Source: DASRAU01 sp035638075 (GTDB taxonomy: Bacteria > Acidobacteriota > Polarisedimenticolia > Gp22-AA2). From it: 64,000 nucleotides of DNA. The DNA lies in NCBI GenBank assembly GCA_035638075.1, contig DASRAU010000036.1:124001-188000 (forward strand), given 5' to 3'. This document shows, in pieces, positions 53,994 to 63,019 of this stretch. The notes under the pieces were generated by a model. The model searched no databases and was not told the origin of the DNA. It was given only the letters and a program-made list of their open reading frames with translations. How positions within the stretch are numbered: position 1 is the stretch's first letter; each line of letters starts with the position of its first letter. The position numbers were made by a program, and so were the translations under genes.

Positions 53994-55361
53994 CTAGGAG
54001 GGGCGGAACACCTTCGGGACGGGCATGCGGGAACGAATCGCCTCCAGGGCCTCGAGCGTGACGCGCTCCCTGCCCTCCTTGCGGCAGGAGTCCTCGACGG
54101 CGCGCGTCACCATGCCGCGGACGAAGGCGGGAATCCGCTTCATCCGCTCCCGGGCGTCGTCGTCCCAGGCGATCGCGGCCGCCTTCCCGGGCTCGGCGTC
54201 CTCGATTGAGCCGCGCGCAGCGATGCCGGGGCCGTAGACCACCTCCGGGCCGCGCAGGAGCGGCGAGTCCTTGAACGTACCCGGCTCGTGCGTGCACAGC
54301 GCATCCTCGGCCATGACGTCGCCGCTCGCACCGTAAGCGCGGGCGCGGCAGCCACCGCACAGGGACTTCAGCTCGCAGGCGCCGCAGCGGCCGCCGAGAT
54401 CGTCGCGGTGGCGCAGGCGCGTGAACACCGGCGACTCGTTCCACAGGTCGGCCAGTCGCGCCGTCCTGAGATTGCCGGCGAACTGCGGCAGGTACGGGCA
54501 CGGCGTCACATCGCCGTTCGGCCGGATGCCGAAATAGTGCGTCCCGGCCGGGCAGCCGCCGGCTCCTCCCGAATAGACCTTGAGGAACGGCGAACCGGCC
54601 GTCGTCGCGACCTCTCCCGCCTCGAACGCCGTCCGGATGAAATGCGGCGCGCACTTGGCGTTGACCAGCATGCGGCCGGAGTAGTCGCGCTGCATCCGGG
54701 CCAGCGAGCGCAGCACCTCGTCGTACTCGGCGGGGGAGATGTTGGAGACGAACTGGCCGCGCCCCGTGGGCACGAGGAAGTAGAGGTTCCAGACGCGCGC
54801 CTGCAGGCGGTCGCAGGCGAAAGCGGCGATCGCCTCGAGCTCGCCGAGGTTGTGCTTCCCGACCGTCGTCTGCACCAGGAACGGGAGCCCCTCGTCGCGC
54901 AGCACCTCGGCGCCGGTGACGGTGTTCTGCCAGGCGCCGCGCACGGCGCGGAAGCGGTCGTGCCGCTCCGCCTCGAGCGCGTCGAGGGACAGGGCGACGC
55001 CCCGCCCTCCCGCCTCCTTGAGGAGCCGCGCCACGTTGGCGGTCACCTTCACGCCGTTGGTGCCGACGACCGGCCACAGGCCGCGCTCGGCGCAGCGCCG
55101 CACGATCGGCAGGATGTCGCGGCGCAGCAGCGGCTCGCCCCCCGTGAGGATCGTCAGGCACTCGGGGGCGAAGGCGGCGATCTCGTCGACGACCCGGAAG
55201 CAGTCTTCGGTGGACAGCTCGCTGCGGTCGGAGAACTCCTCGCTTCTGACGAGCGGGTTGGGACCGGCGTCGAGGTAGCAGTGCTCGCAGGCGAGATTGC
55301 AGCGATACGTCAGGTTCCACGAGACGACGTACGGACGATCGAAGGTCGCGTCCGGGTTCAC
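53994..55361 (-). CDS. Radical SAM/SPASM enzyme with C-terminal PCP_red-like domain
   Basis: A 455-residue enzyme. CNLACEHC (Cys 21, 25, 28) binds the SAM cluster, with LTGGEPLLR, GTNGV and VQTTVGKHN following. The SPASM region has CPAGTHYFGI, VTPCPYLPQFAGN, CGACELKSLCGGCRARAYG and a final C. After residue 390 comes AIAWDDDARERMKRIPAFVRGMVTRAVEDSC, resembling the helical PCP_red domain of protochlorophyllide-reductase-like proteins. The core is close to haem-modifying (NirJ/AhbC/AhbD-like) and peptide-modifying SPASM enzymes; the substrate is open. GTG 55361 lies 1 bp after the upstream gene's stop. Confidence 0.88.
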   Translation of the reverse strand: MNPDATFDRPYVVSWNLTYRCNLACEHCYLDAGPNPLVRSEEFSDRSELSTEDCFRVVDEIAAFAPECLTILTGGEPLLRRDILPIVRRCAERGLWPVVGTNGVKVTANVARLLKEAGGRGVALSLDALEAERHDRFRAVRGAWQNTVTGAEVLRDEGLPFLVQTTVGKHNLGELEAIAAFACDRLQARVWNLYFLVPTGRGQFVSNISPAEYDEVLRSLARMQRDYSGRMLVNAKCAPHFIRTAFEAGEVATTAGSPFLKVYSGGAGGCPAGTHYFGIRPNGDVTPCPYLPQFAGNLRTARLADLWNESPVFTRLRHRDDLGGRCGACELKSLCGGCRARAYGASGDVMAEDALCTHEPGTFKDSPLLRGPEVVYGPGIAARGSIEDAEPGKAAAIAWDDDARERMKRIPAFVRGMVTRAVEDSCRKEGRERVTLEALEAIRSRMPVPKVFRPS

Positions 55362-55362
55362 G

Positions 55363-55884
55363 CTACATCCCGAAGAAATCGCGCGCCTCGTCGAGCACCT
55401 TCTCGTCCACGGCTGGGTAGCCGCGCTCGCGCGCGAACTGCTCGATGCCGGTGCGCGCCATCGGCCGCACGAAGGAGGGGATGGACTCGAGCCGCGCCGT
55501 GGCCGCGTCGGTCCACGGCACGGGCGCCGTCGCGGCGCCGTTCGTGCCCGCCGCCGCGCCGTCTTTCGCCGACTCGCTGAGCCCCGGGATCATCCCCGCG
55601 AACGGACATTTGCCGCCCGAGGACTTCGCTTCCTCAGCCGCGCCGGAGGGAACGATCCCCGCCGCCGCGGCCGCGAGGGAATCCGGTCCGCCGGGAGGAT
55701 TGGCCTCGGGGCCGATGCGCACGCCGAGCGACTGCACCATCTGCGTCTCGAACGGGTTCGTCAGCATCGCCATCTCGTAGCCGCACTCGGGGCAGGCGTA
55801 GCGCACCGAGAGGGACCCGCGGTCGGGGGGCGCCACCTCCGCCAGCTTCATCGGCTGATCGCACGGCACGCACAGGAACTTCAT
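55363..55884 (-). CDS. Zinc-ribbon protein with C-terminal PCP_red-like domain
   Basis: A 173-residue protein I cannot name. The N-terminus MKFLCVPCDQPM and YACPECGYEMAM give a CxxC...CxxC ribbon. A disordered Gly/Ala linker contains a lone Cys (GKCPFAGMIP). Residues 120-173 (VPWTDAATARLESIPSFVRPMARTGIEQFARERG) match the PCP_red-like helical unit found in the neighbouring radical SAM and Usp proteins. Its ATG overlaps the stop of the Mrp-like gene (ATGA), and it abuts the radical SAM gene, so the three are coupled. A scaffold or substrate-carrying role is inferred. Confidence 0.75.
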   Translation of the reverse strand: MKFLCVPCDQPMKLAEVAPPDRGSLSVRYACPECGYEMAMLTNPFETQMVQSLGVRIGPEANPPGGPDSLAAAAAGIVPSGAAEEAKSSGGKCPFAGMIPGLSESAKDGAAAGTNGAATAPVPWTDAATARLESIPSFVRPMARTGIEQFARERGYPAVDEKVLDEARDFFGM

Positions 55885-56783
55885 CGCGGACGTTCCTCCT
55901 CGAAGAGACCCATCAGGACGCGCGCGGTCGCCTGGAGCGCGCCGTAGGACGGCAGGTCGGGCCGCTCGGTCACCGGGATGCCGGCATCGCAGAGGCGCGC
56001 CAGCTCCGGGTCGAAGGGCACCGTGCCGAGGACCGGCACATCGCCGAGCGCGGCGCCGCCCTCGCTGCGGCTTTCGCTTCCCGTGCGGAACAGCGGCTGG
56101 ACGCTGTGGCAGCCGGAGCAGGCATAGCCGTGCATGTTCTCGACGGTGCCGGCGATCGGGCGACCGGCGCTGCGCAGCGCGGCGATCGAGCGGGTCACGA
56201 CCCCGCGGGCCAGCTCGGACGGGATGCTGATGAGCACGAACGAGGCGCGCGGGCCGAGCAGATCGGCGAACTGCACCACGCGCTCGGCCCCGGGCGGCAG
56301 GTCCACGAACAACGCGTCGAGCCGGCCCCACTCCGCCCGCTCCAGCACCTCGGACAGAAGCGTGAACTCGCGCGTCGCGCGCCAGGTGTGCGAGGCGCCG
56401 CGGCTGACCGTCTCGAACTCGACCGCCTCGGTCTCCGGCACCAGCGACCCGAGCGAGAAGACGCCGAAGCCGCCGCGCGCCCGCGGCAGCGCCAGCCGAC
56501 CATCCGCCGCCGGCAGCGGCACCGTCCCGGCCACCCCGGCGAGGCGCGCCTGCGACGGACCGTTGAGGTCCGCGTCGAGCAGCGCGACCTCCCACCCGGC
56601 AGCGCGGCACAGCGCGGCGAGGTGGAACGTGAGGGTGCTCTTGCCGACGCCACCCTTCCCCGAGCCGACGGCGACGAGGTGCCGCACCTGCGCGAGGTTG
56701 GCGGTGATGCGCCCCTCCAGCTCGAGGACCTGCTGGAGGACGTTCGAGCCGCCGTCACCGGCGATGTCGTGGTAACCCTTCAT
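55881..56783 (-). CDS. Mrp/NBP35-like P-loop ATPase
   Basis: A 300-residue SIMIBI ATPase. The deviant Walker A SGKGGVGKST is near residue 41, followed by LLDADLNGPSQARL, FVDLPPGAERV and ENMHGYACSGCHSVQPLF, whose CxxC matches the Fe-S-binding CxxC of Mrp/ApbC carriers. GTVPFDPELARLCDAGIPV is also typical. These proteins carry or insert 4Fe-4S clusters. Beside a radical SAM enzyme it probably supplies clusters to it or to the membrane complex; that role is inferred. Confidence 0.88.
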   Translation of the reverse strand: MKGYHDIAGDGGSNVLQQVLELEGRITANLAQVRHLVAVGSGKGGVGKSTLTFHLAALCRAAGWEVALLDADLNGPSQARLAGVAGTVPLPAADGRLALPRARGGFGVFSLGSLVPETEAVEFETVSRGASHTWRATREFTLLSEVLERAEWGRLDALFVDLPPGAERVVQFADLLGPRASFVLISIPSELARGVVTRSIAALRSAGRPIAGTVENMHGYACSGCHSVQPLFRTGSESRSEGGAALGDVPVLGTVPFDPELARLCDAGIPVTERPDLPSYGALQATARVLMGLFEEERPR

Positions 56784-56844
56784 TGATGGCCTCGCGGAGC
56801 CGATAGCCTACAACGGAATGCCGCCACCCCGGCCGTGACGCCCG

Positions 56845-57711
56845 TCACGCCGGCCGGGCGACGGCCGTCATCCGAAGGAACCGGCCGGCAGGCTGGAACC
56901 CGAGCCCCCGCAGGCTGGCCGCCGCCGGCTCGTCGGGCAGCGCGCGGGGGAAGAGCCAGCGGCCCGGATGCCCGGCGAGCAGCCGGCCGAGCAGCCGATC
57001 CATGACCGGGCCGGCCTCCGGGCCGGAACCCTGCAACAGGAGGATCCGCCCCTCAGCCCCCCCGTCCGGCCCCCATATATAAAGGATGGCGCCGAGGAGG
57101 CGTTCATCGCGCACCAGGGCGGTTCCTGACAGCCGGTCCCCCAGGGCCAGAAGGGTCGGGGTCGCCCGCTCCCAGGCGGGGCCCGGCGAGCCCTCTCGGA
57201 GTGACCCGTTTGCCAGCAGGTCGGCCGCCGTCACGGGGATGAACAGATCCCCCGGCGAAGCATCGGGCGCCGGGGCAGGCCCGGGGAAGCGGACCCAGTC
57301 GGTCAGGGTCTGCTCTTGCTCGTACCCGCAGGCCTGAAGGAGTGCGAGCGCGGCTTCGGCTTCCGCGGGCGCTTCGACCACGAGCCGCGGCGGCCCGAGG
57401 ATGGCGAGCTTGCTGCTGATCGACGTCAGGAGGTGCCGGCCGTGCCCGCGACGCAGGTGCGCCGGGTGGACGGCGAAGCTCTGGAGGAGCGTCTCGCGCG
57501 CGCGCTTGCAGCCGAACAGGTACCCGACCGGCTCCTCACCCTCGTACGCGATGAGACACGAGCTGCACCAGAGCTGCCGGTCGCGCACCAGCCCCTTGAA
57601 CTCGGCGAGGGTCAGAGGCGGCTCGCCGGGATGGTGCGGCAGCCGGCAGTGGTTGTGCGCCTCCACCAGCCGACCCATGTCGTCGGTGCGGCAGAAGCGA
57701 TAGGCGGTCAT
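56845..57711 (-). CDS. GNAT-family N-acetyltransferase
   Basis: A 288-residue protein. The N-terminal half is a GNAT domain: SFAVHPAHLRRGHGRHLL is the acetyl-CoA-binding motif A, with EAEAALALLQACGYEQEQ as motif B. The C-terminal half (about 150-285) may be a second, degenerate GNAT-like domain (LGARLL-type strand then PAAASLRGLGFQPAGR). The substrate is unknown. It lies within the Usp/radical SAM cluster on the same strand, 28 bp after the Usp gene, so a regulatory acetylation role is conceivable. Confidence 0.82.
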   Translation of the reverse strand: MTAYRFCRTDDMGRLVEAHNHCRLPHHPGEPPLTLAEFKGLVRDRQLWCSSCLIAYEGEEPVGYLFGCKRARETLLQSFAVHPAHLRRGHGRHLLTSISSKLAILGPPRLVVEAPAEAEAALALLQACGYEQEQTLTDWVRFPGPAPAPDASPGDLFIPVTAADLLANGSLREGSPGPAWERATPTLLALGDRLSGTALVRDERLLGAILYIWGPDGGAEGRILLLQGSGPEAGPVMDRLLGRLLAGHPGRWLFPRALPDEPAAASLRGLGFQPAGRFLRMTAVARPA

Positions 57712-57739
57712 GGCGGCCCCTCCGGAGAGGGGAGCGCGG

Positions 57740-59896
57740 TTACGACTTGTCGCCGTTCCCGTTCGGGGACGAAGCGGACAGCGTGCGGACCTCGTTCAGG
57801 TACCCGCGCGCGCCGGCCTGGGACGACGGAGACATCGGTGCCGTCGGCGTCGACTCGGAGCCCTGGCCGACGCTGACCGGGCCGGCCTTGGCCGCGTTGG
57901 GCGTCGCGCCGGGGCGCTGGTAGGTCGAGATCATCTCGGCCATCATCTGCTTGCCGATCTCGATCCCGCCCTCGACGACCGCGAGGTCGATGGTGGCAAC
58001 CCCGCGCTCTTTCGCGAGCCCCTCGATGCGCTCCTGGGTCATGTTGCGCATGAAGCCGGCCGGGACGCGGAACACCCGCTCGATCGCCTCGGGCGTCCAG
58101 GCATAGACCGACACCAGCGGGTTCTTGTTGCCGTCGCGCGCCACGATCTTCTTCTCTTCCGGGAGCGCCGTGTGACCGTTCCCGGATCCGTTGCCGACCG
58201 TGGCGGCACCGTTGCCGGCGAGCGCCTTCGCAATCGCGTCGGGCAGCGCGGCGTGATCGGTCTCCTTCGCCGCCTCGGGCGGCAGCTTCGCCGGCACCAC
58301 GAGCGGCACGCCGGTCTCCTCCTCGATGAGAGCCTTGGTGAACTCGAGCGTCACGACGTCGAGCTTGCGCATGCGGGCGCCCTTCTCGACGCGCGCCTTG
58401 GTGCGGCGGCGCTGGTAGGCGTCTTTCACCGACCACAGGGCGCGCTTGGCATCCTCGCTCCAGCGGAGCTTGCGGCCGTCGTAGGTGACCTCCTCCGACA
58501 GGCCGCCCTCGACGGCGGCGATCTTCTCCACCATCTCGGGGGAGATGACCTCGAACTCGACGCCGCCGCAGACGGTGCACTTCGCCGGGGCCGCGTCGGT
58601 CGCCGACACGCCGCAGCCCTTGCACATCGACACCGACTGGGTGCGGGCGCGCTCGAGCGCCACGGCCTCCGCCAGCGCCTGGGTGGCGAGCGAGGTGTCC
58701 TTCGGCATGAAGCGGTCCATGGCCTCGTCGATGACCGCGTTGGTGACGACGCTGTGGCCCTTCTCGAGCGCGATGCGGAGCACGCCCATGCGGGCGACAC
58801 CGCGCACCTGCTCGGGCACGCGCTTCATGCGGTTCTCGGCCTCGGGCGTCCAGCGGACGCTCTCCTCGGCCTTGACGTCGAGGCGCGGAATCTCCTTGCG
58901 CGTGGTCAGCAGCACGTCGCACGGCGCCAGGCGCAGGAGGTTCTCGGTGTTGCTGCCGAGACCGGTCTCCTCCGGGTCGCTGTGGATGCCGATGCGGCCG
59001 AGCACGAGCACGTACGGGTCGGTCTTGCGCACGTGGTCGAGGATCTTCTGGTACGCCTTGCCGTCGAGGAGGGTCTTCTTCACCTCGACCCCCGCCTCGC
59101 GCGCCATCGTCTCCGCCACCTCGAGGTGCGACTGGTAGATGGTGGCGAGCCCGGTGTCGATGATCTCCTCGTGCAGCTGGTTCTGCTCCTCGAAGCGGAA
59201 GACCTTCGCCGCCTTCTCGGTGAGCACGCCGACGATGCCGTTGAAGACCTTGTAGTGCAGGTAGGGATCGTAGACCGCGATGATCTCCAGCTTCTTGCCG
59301 AGCTTCTGCGTCAGCTCGATGCCGGTCATCAGCGCGCCGAAGGACTGCGGCGACCCGTCGATGCCGACGAGGACGGTCTCCTGCGCCGCCACGGACCCGT
59401 TCTCCGGCACCCGCTTCACCACCCAGACGTCCCGGTCGGAGGCGCGGGCGACCCGCTCGCACACCGAACCCAGCACCGAGTCACGCACCCGTCCGAGGCC
59501 GAGGGCCCCGAGCACCACCAGGTCGTACTCCGAACCCTTGATGTCCTTGAGGATCTCGACGTGGTGCTTGCCGTCCATCATGCGCGGCGTGAAGCCGAGT
59601 CCTGCGCCGGCGCACTTCTTCGACATCTGGTCGAGGTAGGAGTCGGAGATCAGCCGCAGCCCCATGGTGATCAGGCTGTCGTGGATCTTGCGCTGCCGCT
59701 CCAGCTCGACTTCCTCGATGTACTCCTCCGGCAGCGTGTACTCCATCTGGCGGAAGCGGTAGTCGTGCATGCTCGCGGCGTAGACGTGGGAGCCTGTGAG
59801 CGAAGCGCCGAAGGCGCGGCCGAGCGTAATACCGCAGTCGATGGCGCGGTCGGAATGCTCGGAATTGTCGACGGGCACGTAGATGCGCTGGTACAT
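57740..59896 (-). CDS. Double universal-stress protein fused to three PCP_red-like domains and a zinc ribbon
   Basis: A 718-residue protein. Usp domain 1 (1-165) opens IYVPVDNSEHSDRAIDCG and ends LGLGRVRDSVLGSV. Usp domain 2 (about 170-340) has VLVGIDGSPQSFGALM and LGRIGIHSDPEETGLGSNTENLL. Three PCP_red-like units follow at about 349 (VRWTPEAENRMKRVPEQVRG), 477 (LRWSEDAKRALWSVKDAYQR) and 597 (YAWTPEAIERVFRVPAGFM). A CKGC...CTVC ribbon (~424-443) sits between the first two. No catalytic residues are evident. It is the gene after the cytochrome module and probably its regulator or assembly scaffold. ATG 59896 follows GGAGG. Confidence 0.88.
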   Translation of the reverse strand: MYQRIYVPVDNSEHSDRAIDCGITLGRAFGASLTGSHVYAASMHDYRFRQMEYTLPEEYIEEVELERQRKIHDSLITMGLRLISDSYLDQMSKKCAGAGLGFTPRMMDGKHHVEILKDIKGSEYDLVVLGALGLGRVRDSVLGSVCERVARASDRDVWVVKRVPENGSVAAQETVLVGIDGSPQSFGALMTGIELTQKLGKKLEIIAVYDPYLHYKVFNGIVGVLTEKAAKVFRFEEQNQLHEEIIDTGLATIYQSHLEVAETMAREAGVEVKKTLLDGKAYQKILDHVRKTDPYVLVLGRIGIHSDPEETGLGSNTENLLRLAPCDVLLTTRKEIPRLDVKAEESVRWTPEAENRMKRVPEQVRGVARMGVLRIALEKGHSVVTNAVIDEAMDRFMPKDTSLATQALAEAVALERARTQSVSMCKGCGVSATDAAPAKCTVCGGVEFEVISPEMVEKIAAVEGGLSEEVTYDGRKLRWSEDAKRALWSVKDAYQRRRTKARVEKGARMRKLDVVTLEFTKALIEEETGVPLVVPAKLPPEAAKETDHAALPDAIAKALAGNGAATVGNGSGNGHTALPEEKKIVARDGNKNPLVSVYAWTPEAIERVFRVPAGFMRNMTQERIEGLAKERGVATIDLAVVEGGIEIGKQMMAEMISTYQRPGATPNAAKAGPVSVGQGSESTPTAPMSPSSQAGARGYLNEVRTLSASSPNGNGDKS

Positions 59897-59913
59897 GAAT
59901 CCTCCACTCCCGA

Positions 59914-61692
59914 TCAGGAGATGCCGTGACTCCCGGACAGACGACCGCGGGCCGGGGCCGCCGCACCGCCCGGCTGCGCGACGCTTCGGCGCACCAGGAC
60001 GATGGCGACGATCTCCAGCAGGAGCACGATCCCCGCGGTCTTGAGCATCGGCACGACGGGGGAGACCACCACCGCCGGCTCGATGTACACGTAATACCAG
60101 ACGGTCAGGGCGCGCCGGTTGCCGCGCTCGCGGTTGAAGCCGTCCCAGACCGAGAAGGCGACCGGCACGAACTGACCCTCGATGTTGAACGGGACGCCGG
60201 TCGTCGGGCGCAGCGGCCACTTGAAGGTCGCCGACCACTCTCCCTCGTCGTAGTGCGACACGGCCGACAGCTCGCCGCTGTCGTTGGGCGTCAGGCTCGC
60301 CGACCCCTTGCCGGTGAACTGCTGCGGCTCCTTCTTCGCCAGGTCGTAGAACCAGAGATCGACCGCGCTCGTCTGGTCGCCGAAGATGAAGTACGGCTTG
60401 CGCGCGCCGGTGAGGGGCGCCGCCGGCCACTGGATCGCCACCGCGTCGGAGAACTCGCCGCCCGCGCCGGCTGCGGGGGCCGCGTCGGCCGCCTCACCCC
60501 AGACATCACCACCCGCCGCCGGCGCCGCGGCCGGAGCGGCCGGCGCCGCCTCTTCGCCGCCCCAGACGTCTCCGCCGCCCTCGCCGCCGCCGGCCGGTGC
60601 GGCGCCCGCCTCGGCTTCCTCCTCGGGCGGGACCTGCAGGTCGGGACCGTTCTTGCCGGTCGTGTCGGCGCGCAGGTCGTGCCAGCGCACCCGGATGGCC
60701 AGGTTCTCGCTGTCGCGGATCGCCTCCACCTGGAGGCTGACGGCCGGAGGATGGAAGTCGCGCCCCGGCTCCATGATCTGGCCGACCAGCGGGAAGCGGG
60801 CGGTCTTCGCCTTCTTGAATTGCTCGTCCGCCCGCACCAGGTCGATCGGCTCGTCGATGGCGACGAGGCGCACCAGGTTCTGGTAGTCGGGCTGCGGGGC
60901 CGAGAGCGAGTCGATGTAGTCCACGAGCGCCCAGCGCTGGTCGTCGGGGATGGCGTCCATGTACGACGGCATCGGCGTGCCGTTCAGGCCGGTGCTGAGG
61001 GTCCGGAAGACGTCCTCGCGCGTGCCGCCGCCGCGGAAGGTCCAGCGCTGCGTCAGGTCGGCCGGCTTGATCGGGTGGCCCCAGTCGTCCTTCAGCGTCG
61101 GCGCCGAGGTCCCGTTGCCGCGTCCCTGATTGCCGTGGCAGCCGAGGCAGCCGTTCGCCTCGTACGCCTTGCGCCCCGCATCGATCGTGTCCTTGCTCGA
61201 CGCCTTGCCCGCCTTCAGCTCGACCGGCTTCGGGTTGCGCTCGGGATTCGCGAAGTCGGGGGAGAACGAGGCGACGTAGAACGCCAGGTTCGACACCTCG
61301 TCGTTGCTGAAGTCGGGCCACGCCGGCATCGAGGTGTACGGCATGCCCTGGCGGATGATGTGGACGATGTCCTCGTGCATCGGCAGGGCGCCGTTCGGCG
61401 TCGTACGGATCTTGTACTTGCCGGCGGTGAAGTCGCGCGGCATCGGCCGCAGGTGCTTCGCCGCCGGACCCTGTCCGTCCCCCTTCTCGCCATGGCACTG
61501 CGAGCAGGACTTCTCGTAGAGCTTCTGTCCCGCCTGGCGCTGCGTGTCGGTGCCGGGGCCCTTGGCCCCTTCCTGGGCGCGCGCCGGCGCCGCGGCGAGC
61601 GCGATCGACACCAGCGTCATCGCGGCGAGCCGCGCCGGAAGCGCGGTGGCCGCGAGAAGCCTGGACGTGCGTTCGGATGCGCGGCGCGGCAT
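59914..61692 (-). CDS. Dihaem cytochrome c with ethylbenzene-dehydrogenase-gamma/NxrC-like domain
   Basis: A 592-residue exported protein. After a signal sequence (AAAPARAQEG) come two cytochrome c domains with CSQCHG and CLGCHG. Then comes a beta-sandwich like the haem b subunit of ethylbenzene dehydrogenase and nitrite oxidoreductase gamma (SLQVEAIRDSENLAIRVRWHD, YFIFGDQTSAVDLWFYDLA, VPVAFSVWDGFNRERGNRRA). An Ala/Gly/Pro insert with repeated GGDVWG interrupts this domain. A C-terminal membrane helix (GIVLLLEIVAIVLV) anchors it. It probably carries two haem c and one haem b in the periplasm. It overlaps the next cytochrome gene by 1 bp. Confidence 0.88.
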   Translation of the reverse strand: MPRRASERTSRLLAATALPARLAAMTLVSIALAAAPARAQEGAKGPGTDTQRQAGQKLYEKSCSQCHGEKGDGQGPAAKHLRPMPRDFTAGKYKIRTTPNGALPMHEDIVHIIRQGMPYTSMPAWPDFSNDEVSNLAFYVASFSPDFANPERNPKPVELKAGKASSKDTIDAGRKAYEANGCLGCHGNQGRGNGTSAPTLKDDWGHPIKPADLTQRWTFRGGGTREDVFRTLSTGLNGTPMPSYMDAIPDDQRWALVDYIDSLSAPQPDYQNLVRLVAIDEPIDLVRADEQFKKAKTARFPLVGQIMEPGRDFHPPAVSLQVEAIRDSENLAIRVRWHDLRADTTGKNGPDLQVPPEEEAEAGAAPAGGGEGGGDVWGGEEAAPAAPAAAPAAGGDVWGEAADAAPAAGAGGEFSDAVAIQWPAAPLTGARKPYFIFGDQTSAVDLWFYDLAKKEPQQFTGKGSASLTPNDSGELSAVSHYDEGEWSATFKWPLRPTTGVPFNIEGQFVPVAFSVWDGFNRERGNRRALTVWYYVYIEPAVVVSPVVPMLKTAGIVLLLEIVAIVLVRRSVAQPGGAAAPARGRLSGSHGIS

Positions 61693-62525
61693 CAGTGCCC
61701 CTTCTCCACGGCGTCCTTGACAGACTCGGCGGCGCGCGGCTTGCGGCCGGTGAAGTCGTAGAGGAAGAGGATGACGTCCCAGATGTCCTCCTCCTTCAGG
61801 AACTTCTCCCAGACCGGCATGGCGCTGTCCCAGGGACCGCCTTCCTCGGGCATCCCGGGGCCGCCCTTGGAGATGCGCCAGAAGAGGAACGTCTCGCGCA
61901 GCATGGGGATTGTGCCGCTGTCGTCGAAGTTCGTGGGGATCGGCGCGAGGGCGTGGATGAACATGCCGTTCCCCTTGAGGTTGTCGCCGTGGCAGAAGAC
62001 GCAGTTCTCGTAGTAGACGCGCTTGCCGTCGGCCACGTGCTTGCGGAACTCCTCGGGGTTCGAGGTCTCGAGCGACCGGAAGGGATTCTCGCCGGCGTCG
62101 AGATCGATCGTCTTGTCGTGCACCGTCACCGACGCGGGCGAGGCCGGGTGAACGGTGCGGGCGAAGAACGGCGCCTCGAGCGGCGCCTTGGCCTGCATCC
62201 ACACGTTCGCCGCCGCCGCGCCCGGGATCAGCACCACCAGCGCCGCCAGGAGCATGCGGTAGCGCGGCTCGACGATGAGGCGCACGATGGGCCCGGCGAC
62301 CTGCGCGCGCCGCTCGTCGCTCGACGTCATGTAGGCGAGGAGCGCCAGCGTGACGATCGACATGTAGATGGACAGGACCGAGAAGGGGATCGGGATCGCG
62401 AAGCCCCATCGCAGAACGACGAAGATGCCCGCCCACCACGCGACCGCCCAGGCCATCAGCGGGACGCGCCGGAACGCCAGCAGCACGAGGACGGCGAGCA
62501 CCGGGAGGACGACGAACAGGTTCAC
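61692..62525 (-). CDS. Membrane-anchored monohaem cytochrome c
   Basis: A 277-residue protein with three to four N-terminal helices (LPVLAVLVLLAF, AWWAGIFVVLRWGFAIP, IYMSIVTLALLAYMTS, MLLAALVVLIPGAAA). A periplasmic cytochrome c domain with CVFCHG near residue 170 and a Met candidate in GPWDSAMPVWEKFL follows. GTG 62525 overlaps the upstream stop (GTGA). The multi-helix anchor suggests it is an integral subunit of the CydA-like complex rather than a soluble carrier. Confidence 0.88.
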   Translation of the reverse strand: MNLFVVLPVLAVLVLLAFRRVPLMAWAVAWWAGIFVVLRWGFAIPIPFSVLSIYMSIVTLALLAYMTSSDERRAQVAGPIVRLIVEPRYRMLLAALVVLIPGAAAANVWMQAKAPLEAPFFARTVHPASPASVTVHDKTIDLDAGENPFRSLETSNPEEFRKHVADGKRVYYENCVFCHGDNLKGNGMFIHALAPIPTNFDDSGTIPMLRETFLFWRISKGGPGMPEEGGPWDSAMPVWEKFLKEEDIWDVILFLYDFTGRKPRAAESVKDAVEKGH

Positions 62526-63019
62526 TTGGCGGCCGCTCCCTGGTTGTACGCGTGCTTGGTCTGCAGGGTGACGGTCGAGGTGCCGCCGAGGCTCTGGAGG
62601 TACGCGATGACGCAGAGGATCTCGTCATCCGACAGCCCGATCGGCGGCTTGTTGATGTGCGGCATGCCGGGGTTGAAGCCGGGGACGACGAACTTGTCCG
62701 GGTCGTACATCGCCTGGGCGAAGTACTCGACGTCGGAGAGCCCGGCCTCGCGCGTCTTCGCGCGCACGTCCACGTTCTCGAGGTCCGGGAAGCGCAACAC
62801 GCCCTTCTTGCCGATGGTGTGGCAGGTGAAGCAGAGCCCCTTGCCGTCCATGAGCTCGCGCCCGGTCTTCGCCATCTCGGTCGTGTCCATGTCCTTCTTC
62901 AGGACGATCTCGACGGGCGGGTGGACCTCTTTCTGCGGGACGAGCTGCCCGACGTAGGTGTAGAACGCCGTCGTCGCCAGGACCAGTGCCGCGAGCCGCG
63001 GGATCAGCGGGATCTTCAT
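62522..63019 (-). CDS. Membrane-anchored monohaem cytochrome c
   Basis: A 165-residue protein. One N-terminal helix (RLAALVLATTAFYTYVG) is followed by VPQKEVHPPVEIVLKKDMDT and a cytochrome c domain with CFTCHTIG and the distal-Met candidate NPGMPHINKPP. The uncleaved helix probably anchors it. It overlaps the CydA-like stop by 1 bp, making it the first cytochrome after that subunit. Confidence 0.88.
   Translation of the reverse strand: MKIPLIPRLAALVLATTAFYTYVGQLVPQKEVHPPVEIVLKKDMDTTEMAKTGRELMDGKGLCFTCHTIGKKGVLRFPDLENVDVRAKTREAGLSDVEYFAQAMYDPDKFVVPGFNPGMPHINKPPIGLSDDEILCVIAYLQSLGGTSTVTLQTKHAYNQGAAAK

Noticed and set aside
53494..55320. 608-codon minus-strand frame overlapping the radical SAM gene
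   Set aside because: Out of frame with the CxxxCxxC and SPASM motifs and of low-complexity composition.
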